Origin: Paramacrobiotus metropolitanus
Taxonomy: Eukaryota; Tardigrada; Eutardigrada; Parachela; Macrobiotidae
NCBI RefSeq assembly: GCF_019649055.1
Contig: NW_026570310.1
Location: 310,001-374,000, forward strand
DNA: 64,000 bases
Reading direction: 5' to 3'
A program made the position numbers and the translations under genes. Below, piece after piece: positions 53,801-61,769 of the stretch. The notes under the pieces were generated by a model, which saw only the letters and a list, made by a program, of their open reading frames with translations, was not told the DNA's origin and did not search any database. Every line of letters begins with the position of its first letter. The stretch's first letter is position 1.

Positions 53801-55813
53801 GGCTCGTCTCAGAGAGGAAATTATTATTCAAACCGGGGAGGCCGCGGAAATTATGGCAATAATCGCGGTGGATACTCCCGCTCGTACACGGAAACGGTGA
53901 TTCCGCAGCCGCAGAATACGGTGGCTCCAATCCAACCTGTCCTGAATGTTCCCCAGCCGCAGTTTGTTCCAGTTCCGGTGTATTCACAGCCACCATTCGT
54001 TGAACAACACCCGGTACAATTTGCGCAGACCTTCTCACAGCCAATTCCTATGCAGGCTCCTATGCCTGTTCCTATGCAGATGATGAATCCAATGATACCG
54101 GTTATGCAGCCGCAGTTTCAACAACCGGTACAGAATTTCGATCCGCAGTACCAACAGGATGGCCCTGCGAATAACAACAAATATAACGGTGGCAATAATC
54201 GTGGAAATTACCGAAATAATAATAATAATTATCGCGGACGAGGTGGCTTGAACAACAATAATAACCGCCAGCAAAATCAGAACCAAAATTATCGTCCGAA
54301 TCAGCAGGCCGGTAGTCAGCCTCCGTTCGATGAACGAAATATCCTGAAAGATAAATGGCGAACAAATCGCGGAGTCGAGATTTGCTTCCGCTGTCATGGT
54401 CTGCATCCGGCTGCAGGCTGCACGAATCAGTTTGTCCTGCCTCGACAGTATGAGCCGTCTGCAGAATTGTTGGCTCGATACAACAACCCGCAGCAACAAA
54501 TTAATATGATGGAGTTGGATTTACCTGCCGGTTTGTCTTCTCCGACGCCCCAGTGCAACAAAATGGAAGTCCAAGATTTTTCGCAGTATCCTCTAGCGGA
54601 TCACGTGTGTCTGTTGCCGACGCTTGTTGCCCAGGCTTGGTATTCTGTAATCGACATTAACTATCAGAAAGTAAAAACCATGCTGGATACTGGTTCTAGC
54701 ATTTCTGTTATGTCTTTAAAAATGGCTAAAGATTTAAAATTAAATATTCATCGTTGCCCGGATCACATTAAAGGCAGGGTTGTACATACGGCTTACCAGG
54801 GAAGACAGTTAATCGAGCCGCTCTCGGTAGTGGTCACCATCCATGAGTTCGGGATGGCTTTTGAGCACGCAGTCCTTGTGAGTTCCACTTTTGATAGGGA
54901 CCACGTTGTTTTAGGTTTAGACTTTTTAGCTACAAAGCCTTTTATTTTAGATATGAATACTATGACGTGGCGTCTCTCGCGTAGACAGCCTAATGCTCCG
55001 GCATTCTTTCGTCGCGAAACTCACCTGATGTCGGATGTTATCCGCTCGCACGATTTTGATCCGCTAATTCCAGTGGGAGTTAAGCCGTCACCCGCAATTC
55101 CCGCGTTGATGCTAACAGAGCGCATTGGTGTCGCTAAAGAAGCAAAATTTGTACCATATGAGTCAGCTCACTTAATTCTAGCAAAGGCTGATCCAGAAAT
55201 CTGTATTCTGCATTTACAAAAGGCTAAACAGGAGTGGCCGCGTCCAGTCCCGTCGCCACCAGTGACAAAAGTGGCTGATGCCCTGGTGAAAACGGAAGTT
55301 AAAGAAATTACACCAGTTCACGTAGCTCCGATTAAAAAGGGATCTGATCAGCGTGATGAGGAATTTGTGCGAAGTGTAGTCCAGGAAATGATCAGGCAAT
55401 ACTTGCCGAGAGCGGCCTCGGTAGCAGAGGAACCGGTCAAACCTGTAATTAAAAAGGAAATTAAGACGGAGAAAAACCCTGAACCAAGTCAAGTTCGTGG
55501 GGGAGGCGGTGAGACAATTGTAAATAGTATGCAGTCAAGTTCGCGGGGGAGAGAACAGGCGTCTTCCCAGCCGCCAATTAAAAAGGAAAAAGTTTCACAA
55601 CCGTCCCCGGCAAGCAGTTCAAGTACCTCGTCTTCGGCATCGGTTAGTCCCGTGCCTAATTCTGGCTCCAGTCAAGTTCGTGGGGGTGACGACTCCCTGC
55701 CAACTTCCGATTCAAATTTCGTCAGTGGACGCAGTGCTGAAGCAACATCCTGCGGCGAAGTATCTCTACATGGGCGTTTTAGAGAAATCAGCAAAGGTTG
55801 TCGAATGTCTTAG
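50801..55813 (+). CDS. gag-pro: ORF1: coiled-coil Gag, zinc knuckle and aspartic protease
   Basis: ATG at 50801 opens a 1670-residue protein, very long for a Gag. Residues about 300-600 are a predicted long coiled coil (many LxxE/K heptads, for example LEKQLEDAQRDFSNAKATID). The capsid region is about 757-967, with MKLLAFDDAHPEKIQRWLMN and FQWFEKFWKD. Two Asn/Arg/Gly-rich RNA-binding tracts (about 980-1030 and 1120-1175) flank a Pro/Gln/Met-rich linker. A variant zinc knuckle, CFRCHGLHPAAGC (CX2CX3HX4C), is at about 1195. The protease follows: MLDTGSS with catalytic Asp about 1296, and VVLGLDFLA. The last 270 residues are a disordered Lys/Ser/Pro tail with several psi-K-x-E motifs (VKTE, IKKE, IKTE). 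Gag packages the RNA and the protease matures the polyproteins. ORF2 follows in another frame, with overlap. Confidence 0.9.
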   Translation: MSGGTVAKTRPPPRKVPEDRVIIGAYEGAQAQTRFRFKTKDIPLGLMYLALNVEPPEALEAFCGKEWVEYQEIKRFLNSRIKQPKYYKTWGNHEECIPEAYLDITDEQFEKAVNDAYNWKAGYMEDLGKRRQAAQAAHLAAKSSGKTPKKQAANERVTRGTKEKNPAQPSGAILDEPISETPSVAESQTEPQSSQSDNNLIALSAADKVDISEGSETRASKSIRGGTMTFHPAQMKLHSFVSEKDFEQPDEDFLAQAMEVDEQLAAAETDQDVGLIARKTMPVLLQGLRTLIASTKSKVDEMGNTMSLDARVDAERNEKLKFQNDFNEMRIKFENEQIENDRLANEIRIANDNLHGLRQANRNAEAAFNAIKDERDTLTDTNRKLEKQLEDAQRDFSNAKATIDSLRAQPTPDTAKQIADLDQKLNKALRDLSAEKDAHKVTNKKLTDEQNLSTKLTKDLDDEKKRAKDAEESLQRDLTHARVQLNNKSSVGPMHIPKEKDDLSQKEIERLQGLLSTERENVQKAQKELNDLKGDKRCGNCEKAIQAKNKAQADAYEKSEACNRLYAENAQCRKEWHEKHDQLTKMEVDFREACNELLQLRNPDTALGGGERHFQREAPVATGDVLCPPAFTPFNPQTFSSYVDQPLATGSNPAGILRRPRQESRVEFSEAHSMPRSSSESQIPRETVSSKQKKNKPTDLRQEVFKRISDDTSRQMRGTENRDSSDTENELMDDALMEDEHRRPSSTASNESASRNPQLEEWLIKQTQISDRTTLTQESVVELLSKFAEKDSDKTVRGMKLLAFDDAHPEKIQRWLMNVEQCRATNNWNDETTCRRVIGAFTGPSFQWFEKFWKDNKGKSWSDFFKPAIVEHFNGSLSKADIRRKMNNRKLEFYEPVRAYLDSFLPWFEELKVSDEEQVEALLEGVQEHRPAWFREIYNAAPKNYTEFEKKLQECEKLWKRMNKDKKAPESTQRNAPAEPRSAGNNNNNNSNYENRGGRGGSSQRGNYYSNRGGRGNYGNNRGGYSRSYTETVIPQPQNTVAPIQPVLNVPQPQFVPVPVYSQPPFVEQHPVQFAQTFSQPIPMQAPMPVPMQMMNPMIPVMQPQFQQPVQNFDPQYQQDGPANNNKYNGGNNRGNYRNNNNNYRGRGGLNNNNNRQQNQNQNYRPNQQAGSQPPFDERNILKDKWRTNRGVEICFRCHGLHPAAGCTNQFVLPRQYEPSAELLARYNNPQQQINMMELDLPAGLSSPTPQCNKMEVQDFSQYPLADHVCLLPTLVAQAWYSVIDINYQKVKTMLDTGSSISVMSLKMAKDLKLNIHRCPDHIKGRVVHTAYQGRQLIEPLSVVVTIHEFGMAFEHAVLVSSTFDRDHVVLGLDFLATKPFILDMNTMTWRLSRRQPNAPAFFRRETHLMSDVIRSHDFDPLIPVGVKPSPAIPALMLTERIGVAKEAKFVPYESAHLILAKADPEICILHLQKAKQEWPRPVPSPPVTKVADALVKTEVKEITPVHVAPIKKGSDQRDEEFVRSVVQEMIRQYLPRAASVAEEPVKPVIKKEIKTEKNPEPSQVRGGGGETIVNSMQSSSRGREQASSQPPIKKEKVSQPSPASSSSTSSSASVSPVPNSGSSQVRGGDDSLPTSDSNFVSGRSAEATSCGEVSLHGRFREISKGCRMS
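55487..55813 (+). promoter_or_regulatory. ORF1/ORF2 overlap with a thrice-repeated 17-mer: recoding region candidate
   Basis: ORF2's frame is open from 55524 although ORF1 only stops at 55811-55813. ORF2 lies in the +1 (or -2) register relative to ORF1. AGTCAAGTTCGYGGGGG occurs at 55487-55503, 55533-55549 and 55670-55686. Copies 1 and 3 read SQVRGG in ORF1's frame, while copy 2 reads the same peptide in ORF2's frame. The G runs and repeats are a plausible shift site. The only ORF2 start-like codon in the overlap is a GTG at 55680, so frameshifting is likelier than independent initiation. Confidence 0.5.
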
Positions 55814-58800
55814 CATGGATAATAAACTGCTAAATGTCATACCTGTTGAACGCGATCGCAGAGACGTTGATGAAGTCCATGACTATCCGTCTTATATGGC
55901 ACGTAATCCAGAATTGAAGAAGTGGATGACGCCGATGGATAGGCCACAGGATAAACAGTTGTTTCCATCGGAACAACGTTTCAGAGATCCACAGTTTTGG
56001 CGCGAAACGCAACAGCAGTGTGTTGATAGCCGGATGTGGTACAAGATGTATAAAAAGCCGTCGCATGCTAATAAAAATTTTACGAAGTACGAAATTAATC
56101 GGTTTGTTATCTGCGAAGGTATATTGTGCAGAGTACCCGACCATAGTGGCGCTTGTCCACGGATTTACGTACCGCACCAATGGCGACAGAAATTAATTGC
56201 CTGCTTCCACGAAATCTTAATTCATAAGCAAGCGTATGGCCGGCATGAAAAACTATATCCGTACTTAGTGAAGTTATTTTACTGGCCTGACTGTATTATT
56301 GAAATTGAACGTTACGAAAGGAACTGCGATGTATGTCGAAACTCGATTAATGACCGTCGGCATTTTGAAACGATTAAAAGAAATGAACAGTTGGCCGCAC
56401 AGAAAGCTACACGAAAACGTAAGGTTACCTTTTCCGTGGACAACCCGGCGCCAGCAGGTGAATTCGAAAACGGTAGCTTTATTCCCGCTGACGGCATGAA
56501 GCCTATCAATATCGGCCCGTGTCCGACCTCCTACGAAGATAAACAGGCGGAGAAGCAAAGAGAAATAAACTCCCAATTAATTGGTAACTCACCGCAGGAG
56601 CATAAGTTGATCAGTGACCAAATGTCCGATTTGCTTCCTCCGACAGTCAGGGCATCTTACAACTCCCCTGTAGATGTCGACATCAACGAACAGTGGGAAA
56701 TCTGGAACGAAATTCAGAAACGGAAGGCATTGAGTGAATCTGCAGCTGCTAATCCAGCACAACCCACCGTGGGAAATTACGAACCATCACCGGAAGGTTC
56801 GGGAAGGAGTTCTCCCAGGCGTAAAAAGTCTAGTTACAGCCGTAGAATTAGACGCGAATACGCAGAAAGAGAAGCTGCAACGCAATTGTCCGCTGAGACA
56901 GTGCAGCCGGCACCGGCGCTACAACAACCGACGGCTAAAAACTTGCCAAAACGGTCACAGGACGTCCGTGAATCCACAGAGATCCCGGCATGTGTTTATA
57001 CGAAGGATGCTATTGAATTAGCATATAAAGAAGCTCACCTGAAACAAGCCCAAGCGCAGACAGAAATTAATTCGTTAGAACATGATATTTACCGCTTCGA
57101 GCCAGAACCTGGCCCGATCGACTGCTTTAAAATGGAGCTTTTCCCGGCCTCACCGGTGATAATTCAGCCCCATTCACAGGGAATTATTCGCGCTACGACG
57201 TCTATGTCCGATGAGCAATTCATGGAATTTCAGGATGAGTATCTATATACTCAACTTTTTCTCTATGAAGGAAAAATTCCCGAATCAAACAAAAATGCGG
57301 TATTACTGGACGGCGTTTTAACGCTAAACGAATACGGTAATTGCCGAGTCTGTGTAGTTAATGTTTCGGACAAGCCGCTGGTTTTAAACGAAGAAACGAA
57401 CCTTGGCGAAGTTGCGCTTGTTGATGCTGTGTACCAAATGGATTCTCCGGAGTTCCAGGAGAATTGTCAGGAAGCCATTGGTGGCATTCCCAGTGAGGAG
57501 GAAGGTGTCCCGGCACCGGAGAAAATTAACGAATGTGTGGCCATGCAGTTGCCGCCACCCGCCGTCAGTGCTGTTGATCCTGAAACAGAGGAAACTTTCG
57601 CAAAAATTAAAGTGGGAAATATTTGCCCCAGTAAGGATGAATTGAAAGCTATATTTTATCAGGCAAAATCAGTCTTACCGACTAAAGCGCGTCCTGTGGG
57701 ATGCTGTACCATTTATGAGCACTCCGTGGATACAGGCACAAGTTTGCCGGTTAGAACTCCTCCGTATCGTACATCGTTTGAAGATCGAAAATGGCTCCAA
57801 ACTAAAACACAGGAAATGATTAAAGACGGTATCATCGAGCCAACAAATTCGGCGTGGGGCAGTCCTATTTGCATAGTAAAGAAGAAGGATAAATCCAGGC
57901 GCTTAACCGTGGATTTTCGTAAGCTTAACGAAAGATTGATGGGCAGTAGTTACCCGCTTCCCAGGGTTGATGATATATTAAACGCCCTCGATAAAGCTAC
58001 GGTCTTTAGCAAGATTGACTTAAAGAGCGGATTTTGGCAAATAAAAATCAAACCAGAAGACCGGTGTAAAACAACGATGGTTGGTGAAGAATTCACTTTT
58101 CAATACAAAGTCTTACCTTTTGGGATGAAGGATGCGCCTTCGGCTTTCCAGCGCGCCATGGATTTGACGCTTGCAAACATGAAGTGGAGAAACGTGTTGG
58201 TTTTTATTGATGACATTATTGTCTTCAGTAAAAACCTGGCTGATCACATGCGGGACTTGCAGGAGCTCTTCTTGCGGCTCCAGGAATGCGGCTGGACCAT
58301 TAACCCTGAAAAAACAGAATTATTTGTTAATTCGATTACCTTTTTGGGTCATACGGTCGATCAGTTTGGTATAAGCACGGATCCAGAGAAGATCCAGGCG
58401 GTTAAGGAATTTGGCCCTATAAAAGACAAAAAAGACATATTACGGTTCCTAGGCATGGTTGGATATTATCGCCAATTTATTAAGAATTTTCAAGAGATTG
58501 CGGAGCCGCTTCAAAAATTAATTCCTAAAAAAGTTACCTTTGAATGGGGAACGGATCAGTGTAGGGCTGTCGAGCAGTTGAAGGAGGCCTTGGTGACGGC
58601 GCCGGTCTTGGCTCGTTATGACCCGGAGGCTTTGTCGCGTGTTGTCGTCGACGCCAGTACTATTGCTGTGGGTGCAGTCCTTATGCAATGTCCGCGGGAT
58701 AAACCGACTGATGTGCCGACGAACTGGCGTCCTATCGCGTACTTAAGCCGCAAGTTGACTGAAACACAGAAAAGGCTGTACTTCCCTACTGAGCTTGAAG

Positions 58801-59108
58801 CTTATGCGGTTATCTGTGCCTTAAAGAAGTGGAAACATTATTTGTCTGATTATCAGTTCGAAGTACAAACTGATCACCAAGCGCTGGTCTTTCTCAATAA
58901 TATGCGTGATGCCGCTGACCGCCTCGGGCGCTGGGCGTTGTATATCCAGCAATTTAACACCAAACCTGTTCACATACCTGGCAAAGAGAACGTTATTGCT
59001 GATGCCCTGAGTAGAAATCCAGGAGAGCAACCGGAACCCGACTCCGACGACTCGGATATCGAATTTGACTACAGGCAACTTACCCTTTCGCCGGCGATGC
59101 AGCGATGA
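55680..59108 (+). CDS. pol: ORF2: N-terminal HHCC-like module, reverse transcriptase and RNase H
   Basis: The frame has no early ATG; the coordinates start at a GTG, and translation probably enters by a frameshift from ORF1. Residues about 104-220 form an unexpected integrase-type zinc module: FWRETQQQC..D..MW, FVICEGILC, IYVPHQWR, then H...GRH...CDVC. A polar linker follows. At about 490-580 is the beta-rich segment usual between protease and RT (VIIQPHSQGIIRATT ... VCVVNVSDKPLVL). RT spans about 680-920: KKKDKSRRLTVDFRKLNE, IDLKSGFWQIKI, LPFGMKDAPSAFQ, and catalytic FIDDII with Asp 844/845. RNase H spans about 960-1110: VVDASTIAVGAVL, TELEAYAVICALK, VQTDHQAL and IPGKENVIADALSR, so D-E-D-D is present. 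It makes the element's cDNA. The stop overlaps the ORF3 start as ATGA. Confidence 0.93.
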   Translation: MGVTTPCQLPIQISSVDAVLKQHPAAKYLYMGVLEKSAKVVECLSMDNKLLNVIPVERDRRDVDEVHDYPSYMARNPELKKWMTPMDRPQDKQLFPSEQRFRDPQFWRETQQQCVDSRMWYKMYKKPSHANKNFTKYEINRFVICEGILCRVPDHSGACPRIYVPHQWRQKLIACFHEILIHKQAYGRHEKLYPYLVKLFYWPDCIIEIERYERNCDVCRNSINDRRHFETIKRNEQLAAQKATRKRKVTFSVDNPAPAGEFENGSFIPADGMKPINIGPCPTSYEDKQAEKQREINSQLIGNSPQEHKLISDQMSDLLPPTVRASYNSPVDVDINEQWEIWNEIQKRKALSESAAANPAQPTVGNYEPSPEGSGRSSPRRKKSSYSRRIRREYAEREAATQLSAETVQPAPALQQPTAKNLPKRSQDVRESTEIPACVYTKDAIELAYKEAHLKQAQAQTEINSLEHDIYRFEPEPGPIDCFKMELFPASPVIIQPHSQGIIRATTSMSDEQFMEFQDEYLYTQLFLYEGKIPESNKNAVLLDGVLTLNEYGNCRVCVVNVSDKPLVLNEETNLGEVALVDAVYQMDSPEFQENCQEAIGGIPSEEEGVPAPEKINECVAMQLPPPAVSAVDPETEETFAKIKVGNICPSKDELKAIFYQAKSVLPTKARPVGCCTIYEHSVDTGTSLPVRTPPYRTSFEDRKWLQTKTQEMIKDGIIEPTNSAWGSPICIVKKKDKSRRLTVDFRKLNERLMGSSYPLPRVDDILNALDKATVFSKIDLKSGFWQIKIKPEDRCKTTMVGEEFTFQYKVLPFGMKDAPSAFQRAMDLTLANMKWRNVLVFIDDIIVFSKNLADHMRDLQELFLRLQECGWTINPEKTELFVNSITFLGHTVDQFGISTDPEKIQAVKEFGPIKDKKDILRFLGMVGYYRQFIKNFQEIAEPLQKLIPKKVTFEWGTDQCRAVEQLKEALVTAPVLARYDPEALSRVVVDASTIAVGAVLMQCPRDKPTDVPTNWRPIAYLSRKLTETQKRLYFPTELEAYAVICALKKWKHYLSDYQFEVQTDHQALVFLNNMRDAADRLGRWALYIQQFNTKPVHIPGKENVIADALSRNPGEQPEPDSDDSDIEFDYRQLTLSPAMQR

Positions 59109-61363
59109 TCGAATGTTGCTTTGCGGTCTTGGAGAGAGATTATGTGGATATCCGGTTCGAAATGATGTCAGCGGAAGTGAAGGCAGTCTCCCAGGAGGAT
59201 ATGCAAGCCTTCGACGCCGATAAAGTCAAAAAGTTGATTACTGATGATAAAGCCTCACACTGGGCTGAGGAGCAGTCTCGTGACGCTCGCATTGTCCGAT
59301 GGCGATTGCTCCTAGAAAATAAAAAGGAAAAAATGTCAGAGCACGAGAAATTACATCTAAACAAATTTGTAGTGAAACAGGGAGTTGTATACTACAAGTT
59401 CGAATTAAACCGGAAGATCTATTACTGCATGTATGTACCTGTTCACTGGCGGCTTCAGTTCCTTCAGGATAACCATGATTCCCCGTTAGCGGCACACTTG
59501 GGTGTCCTGGCCACCTATAAGAGGATGTATAAATATTTTTATTGGCCCCGTATGTTCGAGTCTGTTAAAAGTTATTGTGCCTCGTGCCCGGCGTGCCTTG
59601 CACAAAATCCTCTTGCTACGGCACCGGCCGGTGCTCTCCAGTCAAATCCGACGGTTCCTCCCCGGTTAGTTTGGGCAATTGACGTTGCTCCGGCCCTCCC
59701 AACGACGGAATCTGGAAATAAAAACATAATAATCGCTGTCGATTACGGGAGCAAATATATAGTTGCGGAGGCAGTTGAGAGAAATGACGCCGCCACTTTG
59801 GCGTTGTTCTTTTATCGTCGTATCCTGACAGTCTTTGGCATGCCCGTACACATTACTTCAGACCGCGGCAGTAATTTTATGTCAGAAATGTTTCGGGAGC
59901 TTCTCGCTCTCGCTGGTGTTGCTCACGCACCGACGGCGTCAGGCCACCAGCAGGGTAATGGTCTTGTTGAAAAACGTGTAGGGGAAATCAAAAAAGCATT
60001 AGCCAAGTATGTTAATGAGCAGCAAAGTGACTGGGATATATTCCTCCCAGCACTTTGTGCGGCATTTAACAGTAAGGTTGTGGAGCGAACGTGCCGTTCA
60101 CCATTCTTCATGATGCACGGCACCAAGATGCGCTTACCGATAAATAACTTCTTGCCATTCGAAGAGGATTTCGTAATTCCCGCTCACGTATATGTACAGC
60201 AGATGCAGCGCGGTCTTGGTGAGGCCCTGGACTTGGTGAATGCAGAAGAGTTTCGCCATAAACTAAAGGACAAAATTCGCTATGACGCCAACATATCTCA
60301 CACCTCGTATAAAGCTGGAGATCAGGTTTTGGTCTACGTATTACATCGGAAAGTAGGGAAGAATCCATCCCTTATGCCTCGTTGGACTGCTGGTTGGGAG
60401 ATTGTTCGTCAGTCCGGGCCGGTTCACTACGTAGTAAAGAGTAATCGGCGTGGAAATGTTAAAACTGACACTGTACATGTCAGCCGTTTAAAGCCATATA
60501 ATTTCCGCGACGTCGATACTATTCTACAAGACGAGCACTTACCGAAATTGCTCGACTGTGTGGAGAAGGAATGCCCCGATGAATTGGTTGAGGCGCCCGC
60601 GCCGCCGCCGGTCATTCCGTCCGTTGGTTCAGCATCGTCGCGTCTTGATGCTGAGTATGCTGAATATTTGGATAATCAGATGGAGGCGGTCCCGCTTTTG
60701 AAGACCCGCTCCGGGCGTGTGCTGAAACCTGTGGAGAGATTTATTAATCAGATCAACGACAAAAAGCGTAAAAGAGACCCGTCGGTTGATGCAAAAAAGC
60801 GTATGGCTACAAATAACAGAGATCCGGCTATTCTGAATGTATCCCAGCCGGGAGGGGGCCAGCCTGAACCAGTTGCGCCGTTGGCTGGTGATTCCCCGCC
60901 CATTACCTGTAATGCGATGGAAATTGTGCCGGCGCAGCCATCGAAATCATCTCCAACTACAGTAGAGGACAGAATTCTTCCAGCCCCGGCTTGGGCACGT
61001 CCGATTGAGCAGTTCTGGCCTCAGGGTGTAATATCCGATGATGCCCTGGATAAACAGGAATTCTGGAAGTATCGACAAATGGAGTGTAGTGACATGATGT
61101 TGTGGGACGCCGTTGTTGATGGAGATTTTACTCTCGAGGAATCTGCATACGCGGCCTGGCATCTTCCTTTAGTTCTAAAAGTAAACGGCATTATTTGCCA
61201 TTATGGAGAAAAACAGGACATTGCAAAAAGAGTACCTAAAATTCTCATTCCTTATCAGTGGCGTAAAATCTCAGTTGAGTCTGTACATCGGCGGTTGTTG
61301 CATAAGTATAACAGTAATAGTACGCCGTATGACTACTTGTATAGAAGTCTTCGTCTCTTCTGA
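59105..61363 (+). CDS. int: ORF3: integrase with a C-terminal third HHCC-like module
   Basis: ATG at 59105 overlaps ORF2's TGA (ATGA), so it is read by reinitiation or a -1 shift. The N-terminal zinc domain has H124, H131 and Cys 158-164 (AHLGVLATYKRMYKYFYWP). The DDE core is WAIDVAP (D193), TSDRGSNF (D253) and NGLVEKR (E289), giving a D-X35-E spacing. A GPY/F-like C-terminal segment (AGDQVLVYVL, PRWTAGWEIV, VHVSRLKPY) follows. After a disordered linker with KKRKR basic patches, residues about 640-752 resemble the ORF2 module again (FWKYRQMECSDMMLW, VNGIICHYG, ILIPYQWRK). The frame ends in TGA at the position of the conserved Trp. After that TGA the same frame stays open to TAA at 61424-61426 and contains an ICTLC Cys pair where the module's CxxC belongs. 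Confidence 0.92.
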   Translation: MIECCFAVLERDYVDIRFEMMSAEVKAVSQEDMQAFDADKVKKLITDDKASHWAEEQSRDARIVRWRLLLENKKEKMSEHEKLHLNKFVVKQGVVYYKFELNRKIYYCMYVPVHWRLQFLQDNHDSPLAAHLGVLATYKRMYKYFYWPRMFESVKSYCASCPACLAQNPLATAPAGALQSNPTVPPRLVWAIDVAPALPTTESGNKNIIIAVDYGSKYIVAEAVERNDAATLALFFYRRILTVFGMPVHITSDRGSNFMSEMFRELLALAGVAHAPTASGHQQGNGLVEKRVGEIKKALAKYVNEQQSDWDIFLPALCAAFNSKVVERTCRSPFFMMHGTKMRLPINNFLPFEEDFVIPAHVYVQQMQRGLGEALDLVNAEEFRHKLKDKIRYDANISHTSYKAGDQVLVYVLHRKVGKNPSLMPRWTAGWEIVRQSGPVHYVVKSNRRGNVKTDTVHVSRLKPYNFRDVDTILQDEHLPKLLDCVEKECPDELVEAPAPPPVIPSVGSASSRLDAEYAEYLDNQMEAVPLLKTRSGRVLKPVERFINQINDKKRKRDPSVDAKKRMATNNRDPAILNVSQPGGGQPEPVAPLAGDSPPITCNAMEIVPAQPSKSSPTTVEDRILPAPAWARPIEQFWPQGVISDDALDKQEFWKYRQMECSDMMLWDAVVDGDFTLEESAYAAWHLPLVLKVNGIICHYGEKQDIAKRVPKILIPYQWRKISVESVHRRLLHKYNSNSTPYDYLYRSLRLF

Positions 61364-61426
61364 CCGGAAATGAGGCGTGATTGTGTTAATTTCATAAAAA
61401 TCTGTACCTTATGCAATAACGATTAA

Positions 61427-61769
61427 ACAAGCTGAGCGGCCGTCTAAATATGTACATTCCTTTTATTTTTAAATTTTACAGGGTTGAAATTTTATTCCTT
61501 AACGCATTAAATTGTTTGGAAAGTTCCCATTAAATCTGTGTGTACGTACGGATTGAGTAGTCGTATTCGTTATTGGACAGTCCGCAGTGACGTAGTCGCG
61601 TTCGTTGCTCTTTCTGCATATCAGCTGCGTAGGAAAGTTGCTCTTAGCCGGCTGCAAATGATATTCATACCTGCAAGATCAGTGTTAGTTGTTAATTCGC
61701 TTTTAGCCTCGCCCGAGTTTGCTCTTGCTTTACACTGAGTTCGTGGCTAAATTACTGTATATCGCTACA
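61427..61769. other. Spacer between ORF3 and ORF4
   Basis: This is AT-rich at the start (TTTTATTTTTAAATTTTACAG near 61460, which ends like a splice acceptor) and then GC-neutral. No complete gene is seen. If ORF4 is expressed from a spliced RNA, an acceptor such as the TTTTACAG near 61480 would serve. Confidence 0.35.

Noticed and set aside
51211-55492. Long minus-strand frames inside ORF1 (for example 54035-54499)
   Set aside because: They are complements of Asn/Gly- and coiled-coil-rich coding sequence; their Ile/Tyr/Ser runs mirror repeats on the plus strand.
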